This document shows positions 16,659-25,290 of a DNA stretch of 64,000 nucleotides, piece by piece. Numbering within the stretch: position 1 is the stretch's first letter; every line of letters begins with the position of its first letter. The position numbers were made by a program, and so were the translations under genes. A model generated the notes under the pieces. The model did no database searches. It was not told the DNA's origin and was given only the letters and a program-made list of their open reading frames with translations. The stretch comes from Balneola sp. (GTDB lineage Bacteria; Bacteroidota; Rhodothermia; Balneolales; Balneolaceae), in contig JAEPPZ010000006.1 of the NCBI GenBank assembly GCA_017640785.1, positions 1 to 64,000 of the forward strand, read 5' to 3'.

Positions 16659-17210
16659 CTATACTGAAATTACCTGAATTTCGGGATCAACACGTCTTAC
16701 CATACTTTCGATGGCGTATAACGTTCCTGTGGTTGCTGTAGGACAAGTTCCGCAAGCTCCCTGATAGTGAACCTTCAAACGGTTTTCTTCCAGTCCGAGA
16801 ACTTTCAGACCACCACCATCAGCCAACAGATACGGACGCACTTGTTCATCCAGCATTTTATTGATCTCGATCAAACGGGGATCATCAGATTCCTGAGCTT
16901 CTTTACTCACATGAACTTCAGAATCGTCTTCCACACCCATTTGCGGTTCAGCTTCACGAATCGGAGGAGCTAATTTTCTGAGTAATTCAGACCAAACAGC
17001 TTTTCCGTCCTGCGTAACCGTTACGTATTTATCAACATAATACACATTGATAACGCTGTCGATAGCAAACAAAGCAGACGCAAGGTTGTCGCCTTCTGCT
17101 TCCACACTGCTTTCGAACGAACGGGTGGTTCCGTTTGTAAGCGGTTCATCCAATACAAATCGCATTGCATCAGGATTAGGAGTACGTTCTATTTCTTTAA
17201 TTTTAGCCAT
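16659..17210 (-). CDS. Nfu-type Fe-S scaffold/carrier
   Basis: 183 residues with two domains: an N-terminal Nfu domain (IKEIERTPNPDAMRFVLDEPL) and a C-terminal NifU-like domain with the CxxC cluster ligand Cys153/Cys156 in GACGTCPTATTGTLYAIE. This is the Nfu1/NfuA architecture that carries [4Fe-4S] clusters to late targets such as lipoyl synthase and aconitase. It lies between sufS and iscA, 13 bases after sufS. It is not a SufE or SufU sulfur acceptor. Confidence 0.92.
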   Translation of the reverse strand: MAKIKEIERTPNPDAMRFVLDEPLTNGTTRSFESSVEAEGDNLASALFAIDSVINVYYVDKYVTVTQDGKAVWSELLRKLAPPIREAEPQMGVEDDSEVHVSKEAQESDDPRLIEINKMLDEQVRPYLLADGGGLKVLGLEENRLKVHYQGACGTCPTATTGTLYAIESMVRRVDPEIQVISV

Positions 17211-17223
17211 AATGTTTACTTAT

Positions 17224-18471
17224 TTATCCAAAAAATTCTTTTACTAATTCAATTCCTTCTACCAATCTGTCGATGTCCTCTTCGTTATTATAAAACGAAA
17301 TGGAAGCTCTTAACGTGCCCGGAATCTCATAATGCTGCATGATCGGTTGTGCACAATGATGTCCTGTTCGAACTGCAATTCCCTGCTGATCCAGAATAGT
17401 TCCGGCATCGGTCGGGTGAATTCCATCTAACAAAAATGAGATCACAGAAGCTTTTTTATCAGCGGTGCCTACAATTTTCAAGCCTTCGATATGATTTAAT
17501 TTCTCAGTTGCGTATTCTAGCAATTCATGCTCTCTTTCAGCAATGGCTTCCATTCCTATCTGATTCAGGAAATCAATTCCTGCGCCCAATCCAACTCCTG
17601 CTGAGATCGGCGGAGTACCCGCTTCAAATTTGTGTGGAAGATCATTCCAGGTTGTTTTTTCAAACGTAACCTTGTCGATCATATCGCCACCACCTCTGTA
17701 CGGAGGCATTGCGTTCAGCAGATCTTTCTTGCCGTATAAAATTCCGAACCCTGTTGGTCCACACATTTTATGAGCCGAGAATGCATAGAAATCAACGTCC
17801 AAAGCCTGAACATCCACTTTAGAATGAGGAACAGCTTGTGCTCCGTCAATAAGTACGGGGACATTTCGTTTATGAGCTGCTTCTATAATTTCTTCTACAG
17901 GATTGATGGATCCCAGTGCATTCGAAACATGAACAACCGCAACCATTTTGGTTTTATCAGAAAACAATTCATAGAACTTGTCCATGATGAGCTCGCCTTT
18001 GTCGTTCATTGGAATGACTTTCAGCTTCGCTCCTGTTTCTTCGGCAATCATTTGCCAAGGCACGATATTCGCGTGATGTTCCATTTCTGAAACCAGGATC
18101 TCATCACCGGCTTTAAAATTCTTACGTCCGTAGCTTTGGGCAACTAGATTGATAGAATCCGTAGTTCCGGTCGTGTAGATGATCTCTTCCAGGCTTCCGG
18201 CGTTGATGAAATCACGAACCTTAGTTCGGGTTGCTTCAAAAGCATCCGTAGCTTTCTGGCTCAGAGAATGAATTCCTCTGTGCACATTAGCATGTTCATT
18301 TTTGTGATAAGCATCAATGCGATCACTCACCGATTTCGGCATCTGACTGGAAGCACCATTATCCAGATATACCAATTTCTTACCGTTCACTTCCTGCTGA
18401 AGTACGGGAAACTGAGCTCTTATTTCTTCCCAGTTTATTTTAGTTGGTATGTCTGTTGTTTGATTGTTCAT
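17224..18471 (-). CDS. sufS: Cysteine desulfurase SufS
   Basis: 415 residues, fold-type I PLP enzyme, group II cysteine desulfurase. The PLP Lys235 lies in AFSAHKMCGPTG and the catalytic Cys373 in RTGHHCAQPIM, which is the short group II loop. EMEHHANIVPWQ and DGAQAVPH (PLP Asp and His region) are also typical. It takes sulfur from cysteine to give a Cys-persulfide for SufBCD. No SufE or SufU gene is in the cluster, so the sulfur acceptor must be encoded elsewhere or be replaced. A repeat hairpin separates it from sufD. Confidence 0.96.
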   Translation of the reverse strand: MNNQTTDIPTKINWEEIRAQFPVLQQEVNGKKLVYLDNGASSQMPKSVSDRIDAYHKNEHANVHRGIHSLSQKATDAFEATRTKVRDFINAGSLEEIIYTTGTTDSINLVAQSYGRKNFKAGDEILVSEMEHHANIVPWQMIAEETGAKLKVIPMNDKGELIMDKFYELFSDKTKMVAVVHVSNALGSINPVEEIIEAAHKRNVPVLIDGAQAVPHSKVDVQALDVDFYAFSAHKMCGPTGFGILYGKKDLLNAMPPYRGGGDMIDKVTFEKTTWNDLPHKFEAGTPPISAGVGLGAGIDFLNQIGMEAIAEREHELLEYATEKLNHIEGLKIVGTADKKASVISFLLDGIHPTDAGTILDQQGIAVRTGHHCAQPIMQHYEIPGTLRASISFYNNEEDIDRLVEGIELVKEFFG

Positions 18472-18483
18472 CTATATTTTATC

Positions 18484-18564
18484 TGTCATTTCGAGCGGAT
18501 GCGAGAAATCTAAAAATTTACTTCGACAGCTATTTCTAGATTTCTCCCTCTGGTCGAAATGACA
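18484..18564. repeat. REP-like hairpin between sufD and sufS
   Basis: The outer arms TGTCATTTCGA (18484-18494) and TCGAAATGACA (18554-18564) are exact complements, and an inner pair GAGAAATCTA / TAGATTTCTC extends the stem. It is the clearest copy of a family seen also at 20700, 37352, 42782 and 44095, with half units near 12999 and 15032. It fills most of the 98-base gap between two genes of one operon. Confidence 0.9.
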
Positions 18565-18569
18565 AAGAT

Positions 18570-19880
18570 CTATTTATTATCCCTATTCGTGTATTCAATA
18601 ACTTCGTTCAGTAAAAGCTTCTCTACTGATTCTACTTCCATACTTTCTACGCTTTCAAGAGCAAATGCATACACTAAAAGCTCGCGTGATTTCTGCTCTG
18701 TCAATCCACGACTTTGAAGATAAAATACCTCTTCGTCCTGAAGCTGACCGATGGTAGCACCGTGCGAACACAATACATCATCAGCAAAAATTTCAAGCTG
18801 TGGCTTAGTATTTACTTTACCATTCTCAGAAAGCAATAAATTTCTGTTTTCCTGGAAAGAATCGATCTTCTGAGCATCTTTAGCTACAAAGATCTTTCCG
18901 TTAAACACTGAATGTGCACTGTCATTAACTACTACTTTATGTAGCTGGTGACTTCCTGCATGCGCAAATCTGTGATCCATAATTGAATGCGTATCTGCAA
19001 TTTGATCTCCATCAATCAATACCAATCCATCAACAGTGAAATTCACTTCTTCAGCATTCTGAATTACTCTTGGATCGTTTCTGAACAATTTAGCTCCCAA
19101 ACAGATCGTGTAAGAATGATATTCAGCGTTCTTGTCCAGTATTGCGATCGGACGAGATACGTGAGAAGCTTTCTTGCTGTCTCTTTGAATTCTTGCATGA
19201 TGCACATTTGAACCTGTAAACATCTTGAATTCAGTAACAGGAACATTCAAATACTGATTATCAGCTAAGCCGATATGCTCTTCAATGATCGTAGACTTAG
19301 AGAACATTTCTCCAACGTACAACAAACGAGGAGTTGCATAAAATGCTTTTTCAGCATCTGTAAATACATTCAGAATATGAATTGGAGTTCTTACTACTGT
19401 CTCTTCAGGAACATAAATGAAAGCTCCGTCTGTAAAAGCTGCATCGTTAAAAGGAGCAAATACATCATCGTCGTAATTTGTGATGGTTCCCAAATGCTCT
19501 TTAACTGAATTGTTATCAGCGTTAGCAGCAAGGTTACCTACTATAACATTGTTTGGAAGATCTTCAACTGAAGACAATTCTTCGCTGTACACTCCATTCA
19601 CAAAAACCAATCGGCAATTCATCGCCTCCGGCAGATAATGATCAGAAATATCTCCAACATCAGCTGCATTGGCTTCTTCCAGCTTACAAAACTGACTTTT
19701 GGTGATGGATTTCAGATCAACAAATCTCCAGTCTTCATCTTTACGAGTTGGAAATGGAGTATTTTCGAGATCTTCTCTTCCTCTTTCGTTAATTGCACGA
19801 ATCGCTACACTTTCAGCACTGCTTTCCACAGAGCCTGTTATGTACGATAACATCGTGTCTCTTTGGATTACTTCACTCAT
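18570..19880 (-). CDS. sufD: Fe-S assembly protein SufD
   Basis: 436 residues. SufD of the SufBC2D scaffold: an N-terminal helical part (RKDEDWRFVDLKSITKSQF, the family's TR-x-E-x-W-R/KYT/D segment) followed by a right-handed beta-helix core and the C-terminal CSHGATIGQLQDEEVFYLQSRGL, where the conserved His/Cys of SufD lies. SufD helps Fe acquisition by the complex. Its ATG overlaps the sufC stop as TAATG. Confidence 0.94.
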   Translation of the reverse strand: MSEVIQRDTMLSYITGSVESSAESVAIRAINERGREDLENTPFPTRKDEDWRFVDLKSITKSQFCKLEEANAADVGDISDHYLPEAMNCRLVFVNGVYSEELSSVEDLPNNVIVGNLAANADNNSVKEHLGTITNYDDDVFAPFNDAAFTDGAFIYVPEETVVRTPIHILNVFTDAEKAFYATPRLLYVGEMFSKSTIIEEHIGLADNQYLNVPVTEFKMFTGSNVHHARIQRDSKKASHVSRPIAILDKNAEYHSYTICLGAKLFRNDPRVIQNAEEVNFTVDGLVLIDGDQIADTHSIMDHRFAHAGSHQLHKVVVNDSAHSVFNGKIFVAKDAQKIDSFQENRNLLLSENGKVNTKPQLEIFADDVLCSHGATIGQLQDEEVFYLQSRGLTEQKSRELLVYAFALESVESMEVESVEKLLLNEVIEYTNRDNK

Positions 19881-20653
19881 TATTGAGCCTCGCCATTTAG
19901 TACTAATTCTTTTTCCAGTGCATCGTATCCGTTCGCTTCAAGCTCTTCAGCTAATTCAAATCCACCTGATTTGATCAACTTACCAGCCATCATCACATGC
20001 ACATAATCCGGCTTGATGTAGTTTAGTAATCTTTGGTAATGCGTGATCATCACAATAGCATTTTCATCATTTGCGATCTTATTCACACCATCAGAAACAA
20101 CTTTAAGAGCATCGATATCCAATCCTGAATCAGTTTCATCTAAGAAAGAAAGAACAGGGTTCAACACTGCCATCTGGAATATTTCATTCTTTTTCTTCTC
20201 ACCACCGGAAAAACCAGTATTGATAGAACGGCTTAAGAATTCATCCTTCATTTCGATCACATCCAATTTCTCAGTGATGTAATCTTCAAACTCAAGCGGA
20301 TCTAGTTCTTCACGATCATTTGCTCTGGCGATAGTGTTGTAAGCTTCTCTAAGCAAAGTTTTATTCGTGATGCCCGGAACTTCAACTGGATATTGGAATG
20401 CAAGAAATAAGCCCAAGTGCGCTCTTTCATCGGCATCCAATTCAGTAATGTCTTCACCGTTGAACAGTATCTCGCCCTCGGTTACTTCATATTCCGGATG
20501 ACCTGATACAACTTTTGAAAGGGTACTTTTACCACTTCCGTTAGGTCCCATTATTGCATGGATTTCACCGGCATTAACTTTCAGGTTAACACCCTTTAAA
20601 ATTTCAATGTCTTCGCCTTCAACTTTGGCGTGTAAGTTTTTAATTTCTAACAC
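19880..20653 (-). CDS. sufC: Fe-S assembly ATPase SufC
   Basis: 257 residues, ABC-type ATPase. Walker A is GPNGSGKS (36-43), the SufC-specific signature [11 protein letters not shown] starts at residue 148, and Walker B is [12 protein letters not shown] (168-179), with the Asp/Glu arrangement characteristic of SufC. It powers conformational changes in SufBC2D. It sits between sufB, from which it is separated by a repeat hairpin, and sufD, to which it is coupled. Confidence 0.97.
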   Translation of the reverse strand: MLEIKNLHAKVEGEDIEILKGVNLKVNAGEIHAIMGPNGSGKSTLSKVVSGHPEYEVTEGEILFNGEDITELDADERAHLGLFLAFQYPVEVPGITNKTLLREAYNTIARANDREELDPLEFEDYITEKLDVIEMKDEFLSRSINTGFSGGEKKKNEIFQMAVLNPVLSFLDETDSGLDIDALKVVSDGVNKIANDENAIVMITHYQRLLNYIKPDYVHVMMAGKLIKSGGFELAEELEANGYDALEKELVLNGEAQ

Positions 20654-20699
20654 TATTCTGCTTTTTACTTTTGTTTGTTTATTTAATTTCTTTTTTACC

Positions 20700-20780
20700 T
20701 GTCATTTCGAACGGATGTGAGAAATCTAAAGAATTGCTTTTACAGCGTATTTTAGATTTCTCCCTTTGGTCGAAATGACA
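20700..20780. repeat. REP-like hairpin between sufB and sufC
   Basis: Arms TGTCATTTCGA (20700-20710) and TCGAAATGACA (20770-20780) enclose an inner GAGAAATCTAAA / TTTAGATTTCTC pair. Same family, length and orientation as the unit between sufD and sufS. Confidence 0.9.
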
Positions 20781-20801
20781 AAGGCAGTCTATCTACAATC
20801 T

Positions 20802-22259
20802 TTACCCCACACTACCTTCCAGTTTCACATCAAGCAATTTGTTTGCTTCTACAGCGAATTCAAGTGGTAGTTCTTTCAATACGTCTTTAACAAATCCATT
20901 GATGATCATGGAAATGGCATCCTGCTCACTGATTCCACGCTGCATCAGATAAAAGATCTGCTCTTCTCCCACTCTGGATGTTGTCGCCTCATGCTCAACA
21001 CTGCTGGAAGGATTTTCTGATGAAATATACGGGAAGGTATGAGCTCCACATTCTTGTCCGATCAACATCGAATCACAAACCGAGTAATTCTTTGATCCTG
21101 TAGCATTCTTTGAGATTTTTACTTCTCCACGGTAACTGTTGTTAGACTGTCCCGCCGAAATACCTTTAGAAATGATCGTGCTCTTGGTGTTCTTACCAAG
21201 ATGAATCATTTTTGTACCGGTATCAGCTTGTTGTCTTTTTGTAGTAACAGCTACAGAGTAAAATTCACCAACTGAATTATCACCTTTCAAGATCACAGAT
21301 GGATATTTCAGCGTTACTGCTGAACCTGTTTCCAACTGAGTCCATGAGATGTGAGAATTCTTTCCTTTGCAGATACCACGCTTGGTCACAAAGTTATAAA
21401 TACCGCCTTTACCGTTTTCATCACCGGAATACCAGTTCTGAATGGTTGAGTATTTAATATCGGCGTCATCCAAAGCTACAAGTTCTACAACCGCAGCATG
21501 TAATTGGTTTTCGTCATACATCGGAGCCGTACAACCTTCTAAATAGCTTACGCTTGCTCCTTCTTCTGCTACGATCAATGTTCTTTCAAACTGACCAGAT
21601 TCCATATTGTTAATACGGAAATAGGTTGAAAGCTCCATTGGACATTTAGTATTCTTTGGGATGTAGCAAAACGATCCGTCAGAAAATACAGCTGAGTTTA
21701 ATGCTGAATAAAAGTTATCCCGAACTGGAACTACAGAAGCTAAATACTTCTTAACCAATTCCGGATGTTCTTTTATAGCTTCAGACATTGAGCAAAAAAT
21801 TACGCCTGCTTCAGCTAACTTCTCTTTGAAAGAAGTAAAAATAGAAACACTGTCAAATACAGCATCTACAGCAACTCCGGACAGCATTTTTTGCTCTTCC
21901 AATGGAATTCCAAGTTTTTCATAAGTCTCACGGATATTAGGATCCACATCATCCATACTATCCAATTGAGGCTTTTTCTTCGGAGCTGAATAATAAAGTA
22001 AATTTTCGAAATCTGGTTTCTTGTAAGTGGCATTGAACCAGGTTGGCTCTTCCATTTCTTTCCAAGCATGATAAGCTTTAACACGAAATTCAGTCATCCA
22101 TTCCGGCTCTTCTTTTACTCTTGAAAGCTCACGAACGATCTCTTCGCTGATCCCTTTTGGAAAATCTTCATATTCAACATCGGTAGTAAATCCATACTTA
22201 TACTCTTCGCCGATCATCGACTCGAGTTCTTTTACACCGTCGCTTAATTCTTCACTCAT
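20802..22259 (-). CDS. sufB: Fe-S scaffold protein SufB
   Basis: 485 residues, the scaffold subunit of SufBC2D on which clusters are built. Typical segments are [23 protein letters not shown] near the N-terminus, [36 protein letters not shown] in the beta-helix, and [25 protein letters not shown] with the conserved C-terminal Glu/His. EGCTAP carries the Cys thought to accept sulfur. It is the first gene of the suf operon, preceded by a promoter with a TATCTTTG box. No Rrf2 regulator is encoded next to it. Confidence 0.96.
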   Translation of the reverse strand: MSEELSDGVKELESMIGEEYKYGFTTDVEYEDFPKGISEEIVRELSRVKEEPEWMTEFRVKAYHAWKEMEEPTWFNATYKKPDFENLLYYSAPKKKPQLDSMDDVDPNIRETYEKLGIPLEEQKMLSGVAVDAVFDSVSIFTSFKEKLAEAGVIFCSMSEAIKEHPELVKKYLASVVPVRDNFYSALNSAVFSDGSFCYIPKNTKCPMELSTYFRINNMESGQFERTLIVAEEGASVSYLEGCTAPMYDENQLHAAVVELVALDDADIKYSTIQNWYSGDENGKGGIYNFVTKRGICKGKNSHISWTQLETGSAVTLKYPSVILKGDNSVGEFYSVAVTTKRQQADTGTKMIHLGKNTKSTIISKGISAGQSNNSYRGEVKISKNATGSKNYSVCDSMLIGQECGAHTFPYISSENPSSSVEHEATTSRVGEEQIFYLMQRGISEQDAISMIINGFVKDVLKELPLEFAVEANKLLDVKLEGSVG

Positions 22260-22350
22260 GTAGGTCTATAATTTTATCTTGATTTACGCTGATATAACCA
22301 ACTTTAACAGGTGTTCATTCAGCGTTTTATATGCTTATTTAGATTCTGTC

Positions 22351-22383
22351 CAAAGATACAAAATATCCGCTTCAGAACTAAAT
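22351..22383 (-). promoter_or_regulatory. Candidate suf operon promoter
   Basis: On the minus strand TATCTTTG (22358 down to 22351) matches the TAnnTTTG -7 box, with a TTTAG about 19 bases upstream as a weak -33 box. It stands about 90 bases before the sufB start. The long leader could hold further control, but I see no clear repressor palindrome. Confidence 0.5.
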
Positions 22384-22437
22384 TAGATGTGATTGAGAAA
22401 GTTTATTAGACAGATAGAACACTCAATGATCTTAGTT

Positions 22438-23412
22438 TTAAGGAATTCTTACTTCAAGTAGCTTTGAAGTAGTCTCTGGAGTTATTGAAATAGTATTAAT
22501 CACATGAGGAATTAAAATAGAATCTCCCAATTTATAAGACAATGATTCCTCTCCAAAATTTATACCACCTTCACCTTCTAAACACATAAGAATTATACAG
22601 GAGTCTATATCACTATAATCCCTTTGTTCGATTTCATTTAATACTAATCGATTTGTAACGAAGTATGCACTTTTACCTATCTCAACTTCTTTGGCAGATT
22701 TATCATATAAAGTTTTGTACTCTTTATAGAAATTGTAATCTATAGCATCTACAGCTTCTTCCACATGAAGCTCTCTTCTGTTTCCATCAGCATCAACCCG
22801 ATCAAAATCATATATCCTGTAAGTGATATCAGAAGTTTGTTGAATTTCAGCTATTAAAAGTCCTTTACCAATAGTATGCACTCTTCCTGCAGGCAAATAG
22901 AATACATCGTCATTAATGACATCTTCGCGGTTTAGAATATCAGTGAGATTACCTACTTCAAATACTTCAAGATATTCTTCTTTACTGGTTGGTTTATTAA
23001 ATCCGGATATCAAGCTAGCACTATCTTCAGCATCCACTACATACCACATTTCTGTTTTTCCAAATGAATTATGTCGCTTCATACCTAATTCATCATCAGG
23101 ATGAACCTGAATACTTAGATCATCGTTGGCATCAATAAATTTAATCAGCAGTGGAAATTTATTTCCGAAAGTTTCATAAACCTTGTTGCCGATCAACTCT
23201 CCTTTATATTCTTCGATCAATTCAACCAGACTTTTTCCTTTTAATAAACCATTAGATACAACCGAAATATTACCCTCAACTCCAGAAACCTCCCATGACT
23301 CTCCACAAGTTTGGGATTCACCTATCGGCTTATCAAGTACGATTCCTAGTTTGTTTCCACCCCAAATTTTATCTTTTAAGATGGGATTAAATTTTAATGG
23401 ATATAAGTTCAT
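22438..23412 (-). CDS. manA: Mannose-6-phosphate isomerase, class I
   Basis: 324 residues, short bacterial type (about 310-330). Zinc ligands are recognisable: QVHPDDE in SIQVHPDDELG, Glu in GKTEMWYVVD, and His in LPAGRVHTIGKGLLIAEIQQTSDITYRIYDFDR. It interconverts fructose-6-P and mannose-6-P, feeding mannose-containing surface glycans or mannose use. It lies 71 bases downstream of pta on the same strand and may be the last gene of that long transcript. Confidence 0.93.
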   Translation of the reverse strand: MNLYPLKFNPILKDKIWGGNKLGIVLDKPIGESQTCGESWEVSGVEGNISVVSNGLLKGKSLVELIEEYKGELIGNKVYETFGNKFPLLIKFIDANDDLSIQVHPDDELGMKRHNSFGKTEMWYVVDAEDSASLISGFNKPTSKEEYLEVFEVGNLTDILNREDVINDDVFYLPAGRVHTIGKGLLIAEIQQTSDITYRIYDFDRVDADGNRRELHVEEAVDAIDYNFYKEYKTLYDKSAKEVEIGKSAYFVTNRLVLNEIEQRDYSDIDSCIILMCLEGEGGINFGEESLSYKLGDSILIPHVINTISITPETTSKLLEVRIP

Positions 23413-23483
23413 TATTTATAGTAATTTTTTTGTCAGATTAAAATTCCGAATGGATATTCATTGTATAAATTTTTGTAAAGGAG

Positions 23484-24443
23484 CTACCTCATCAACGAAC
23501 ACACACATGCCGTATTCACAATATCATCCCATTCGCAACCGCGGGAAAGGTCCATCATAGGTTTTGCGAGTCCTTGTATGATTGGACCTGTTGCTGTAGC
23601 TCCGGCCAAGCGTTCCGTGATCTTGTAAGCAATATTTCCTGCATCCAGATTCGGAAAAATATATACATTTGCATGACCGGCTACTTCTGAGTTTGGTGCT
23701 TTTCGTTTTCCAACTGATTCAACAAAAGCCGTATCGAATTGAAGCTCTCCATCAACTGCAAAATCTATATTGTATTCTTTCAATTTCTCGAAAGCTTGCT
23801 GAACCAGTTCCACCCTTTCGTGTTGAGCACTTCCTTTAGTACTGAATGAAAGCATGGCAACTTTAGGTTCGTCTCCGGTTATCAATTTGTGTGAAACCGC
23901 AGAATCAAAAGCTATGGTAGCTAATTGATCTGAGGTTGCATAAGGAACAACGGCACAATCACCATAGGAAAACACTTTACCATCCGGAAAACTCATCAGG
24001 AAAATACTGGAAACTACGTTAGAGCCTTTTTTGAGTCCGATGGTTTGAATGGCGGCTTTCAGAACATCACCGGTAGTTGAAACTGAACCGGCAACACAAC
24101 CATCAGCATATCCCGCTGAAACCAAAGACGCTCCAAAAAACAAAGGATCTTTTACTATCTCTAAAGCTTGCTCTTCGGTGATTCCTTTATGTTTTCTTTT
24201 CTGATAAAAAGCTTCTGCAAATTCTTTGAGCTTCTCATCAGTTTTAGGATCAAGAACTTCGATATTCTGAGTTTCAACCTTGGAATCTTTATTTCTGAGA
24301 AGAATCACATCTGCCAATCCTTCATCCTGCAGAAACTGAGCAGCTTTAATTACTCGCTCATCGGATGATCGTGGGAGTACAATTCTCTTTTTATGTGATG
24401 CGGCTTTTTCTCTAATAGATTCAATGATACTCATATCAGGCAA
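23484..24443 (-). CDS. pta: Phosphate acetyltransferase
   Basis: 319 residues, the short single-domain phosphotransacetylase. Family segments: KRIVLPRSSDERVIKAAQFL, DPLFFGASLVSAGYADGCVAGS, FLMSFPDGKVFSYGDCAV and the C-terminal PNLDAGNIAYKITERLAGATATGPIIQGLAKPM with catalytic-region residues. It converts acetyl-CoA and phosphate to acetyl-phosphate for AckA. Its gene overlaps the EamA gene by 8 bases, so it lies in the same operon as ackA but is separated from it by two genes. Confidence 0.95.
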   Translation of the reverse strand: MPDMSIIESIREKAASHKKRIVLPRSSDERVIKAAQFLQDEGLADVILLRNKDSKVETQNIEVLDPKTDEKLKEFAEAFYQKRKHKGITEEQALEIVKDPLFFGASLVSAGYADGCVAGSVSTTGDVLKAAIQTIGLKKGSNVVSSIFLMSFPDGKVFSYGDCAVVPYATSDQLATIAFDSAVSHKLITGDEPKVAMLSFSTKGSAQHERVELVQQAFEKLKEYNIDFAVDGELQFDTAFVESVGKRKAPNSEVAGHANVYIFPNLDAGNIAYKITERLAGATATGPIIQGLAKPMMDLSRGCEWDDIVNTACVCSLMR

Positions 24444-25290
24444 CCAGTAAAAAAATTGAAATTGAAGCTAATGCCAAACCGACCCATTGTCTTTTATCAG
24501 GTCGATCTTTCCAAAAGATAACACCTATGAAAGTTCCTGCAAAAACAATACTCAAGTTCACCAAAGGAAAAACAACTGACCCCGGGATTTCCTTCAAAGC
24601 CAATAAAATAAAATAGGAAGAATACAGATTCACCACTCCCAATAGAACTCCATAGATCAACTCTTTCCGTTTGAAATTAAATTGATCCCGAACTAAAAGA
24701 ACTACAGATCCGGTTAAAAAAGCGAAAAAGAAGAGTGCTGATAAAAACTGAGATTCATCAAAAAGCATAGAAAATTCCTGTTCAAAAACCTTTAGCCCCG
24801 AATCTGTGATCCCTGAAATAAAGAAAAGCAGAACAGGTAATACAGCGAACTTTAATTGTACTCTACGTTCTTTTTTAAGTGATGGAACCAATAGTAATAA
24901 AGAAACGAAAGAGAGTATTATCCCAAGGATGAGCCCTGTTGTTACATCTTCATTATAGATCACCAAACTAAGAAGAATAGGAAACACTAATGACATTCTC
25001 ATCGCGGCAATACTGATTCCCATTCCGTTTTTATCTATACTTTTGCTGTAGATCATGAAATTGGCAATGAACAAAAACCCGAGAATTGCAGAATGGATAA
25101 GAATTGGGATCAAGCCTGTCTGTTCTTCAAAACCATTCCAATCGGTCGAAAAAACACTAATTACAACAGCAACCAAATAATTGATCACCAGTACATTTAA
25201 TACCCGTAAGGAACGCACTTCTATTAATTTTAATACCTGAGCAACAGAAAGAGAAAAAACGGCACTCAGTGTAAGAAACAAAAATCCCAT
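24436..25290 (-). CDS. EamA/DMT-family transporter
   Basis: 284 residues, about ten hydrophobic helices in two repeated halves, the drug/metabolite transporter layout. The C-terminal half ends PGSVVFPLVNLSIVFAGTFIGVIFWKDRP, as in EamA proteins. It is an inner-membrane permease of unknown substrate. It sits between the pseudo-caspase lipoprotein and pta, so export of an overflow metabolite is an attractive but unproved idea. Confidence 0.82.
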   Translation of the reverse strand: MGFLFLTLSAVFSLSVAQVLKLIEVRSLRVLNVLVINYLVAVVISVFSTDWNGFEEQTGLIPILIHSAILGFLFIANFMIYSKSIDKNGMGISIAAMRMSLVFPILLSLVIYNEDVTTGLILGIILSFVSLLLLVPSLKKERRVQLKFAVLPVLLFFISGITDSGLKVFEQEFSMLFDESQFLSALFFFAFLTGSVVLLVRDQFNFKRKELIYGVLLGVVNLYSSYFILLALKEIPGSVVFPLVNLSIVFAGTFIGVIFWKDRPDKRQWVGLALASISIFLLVA

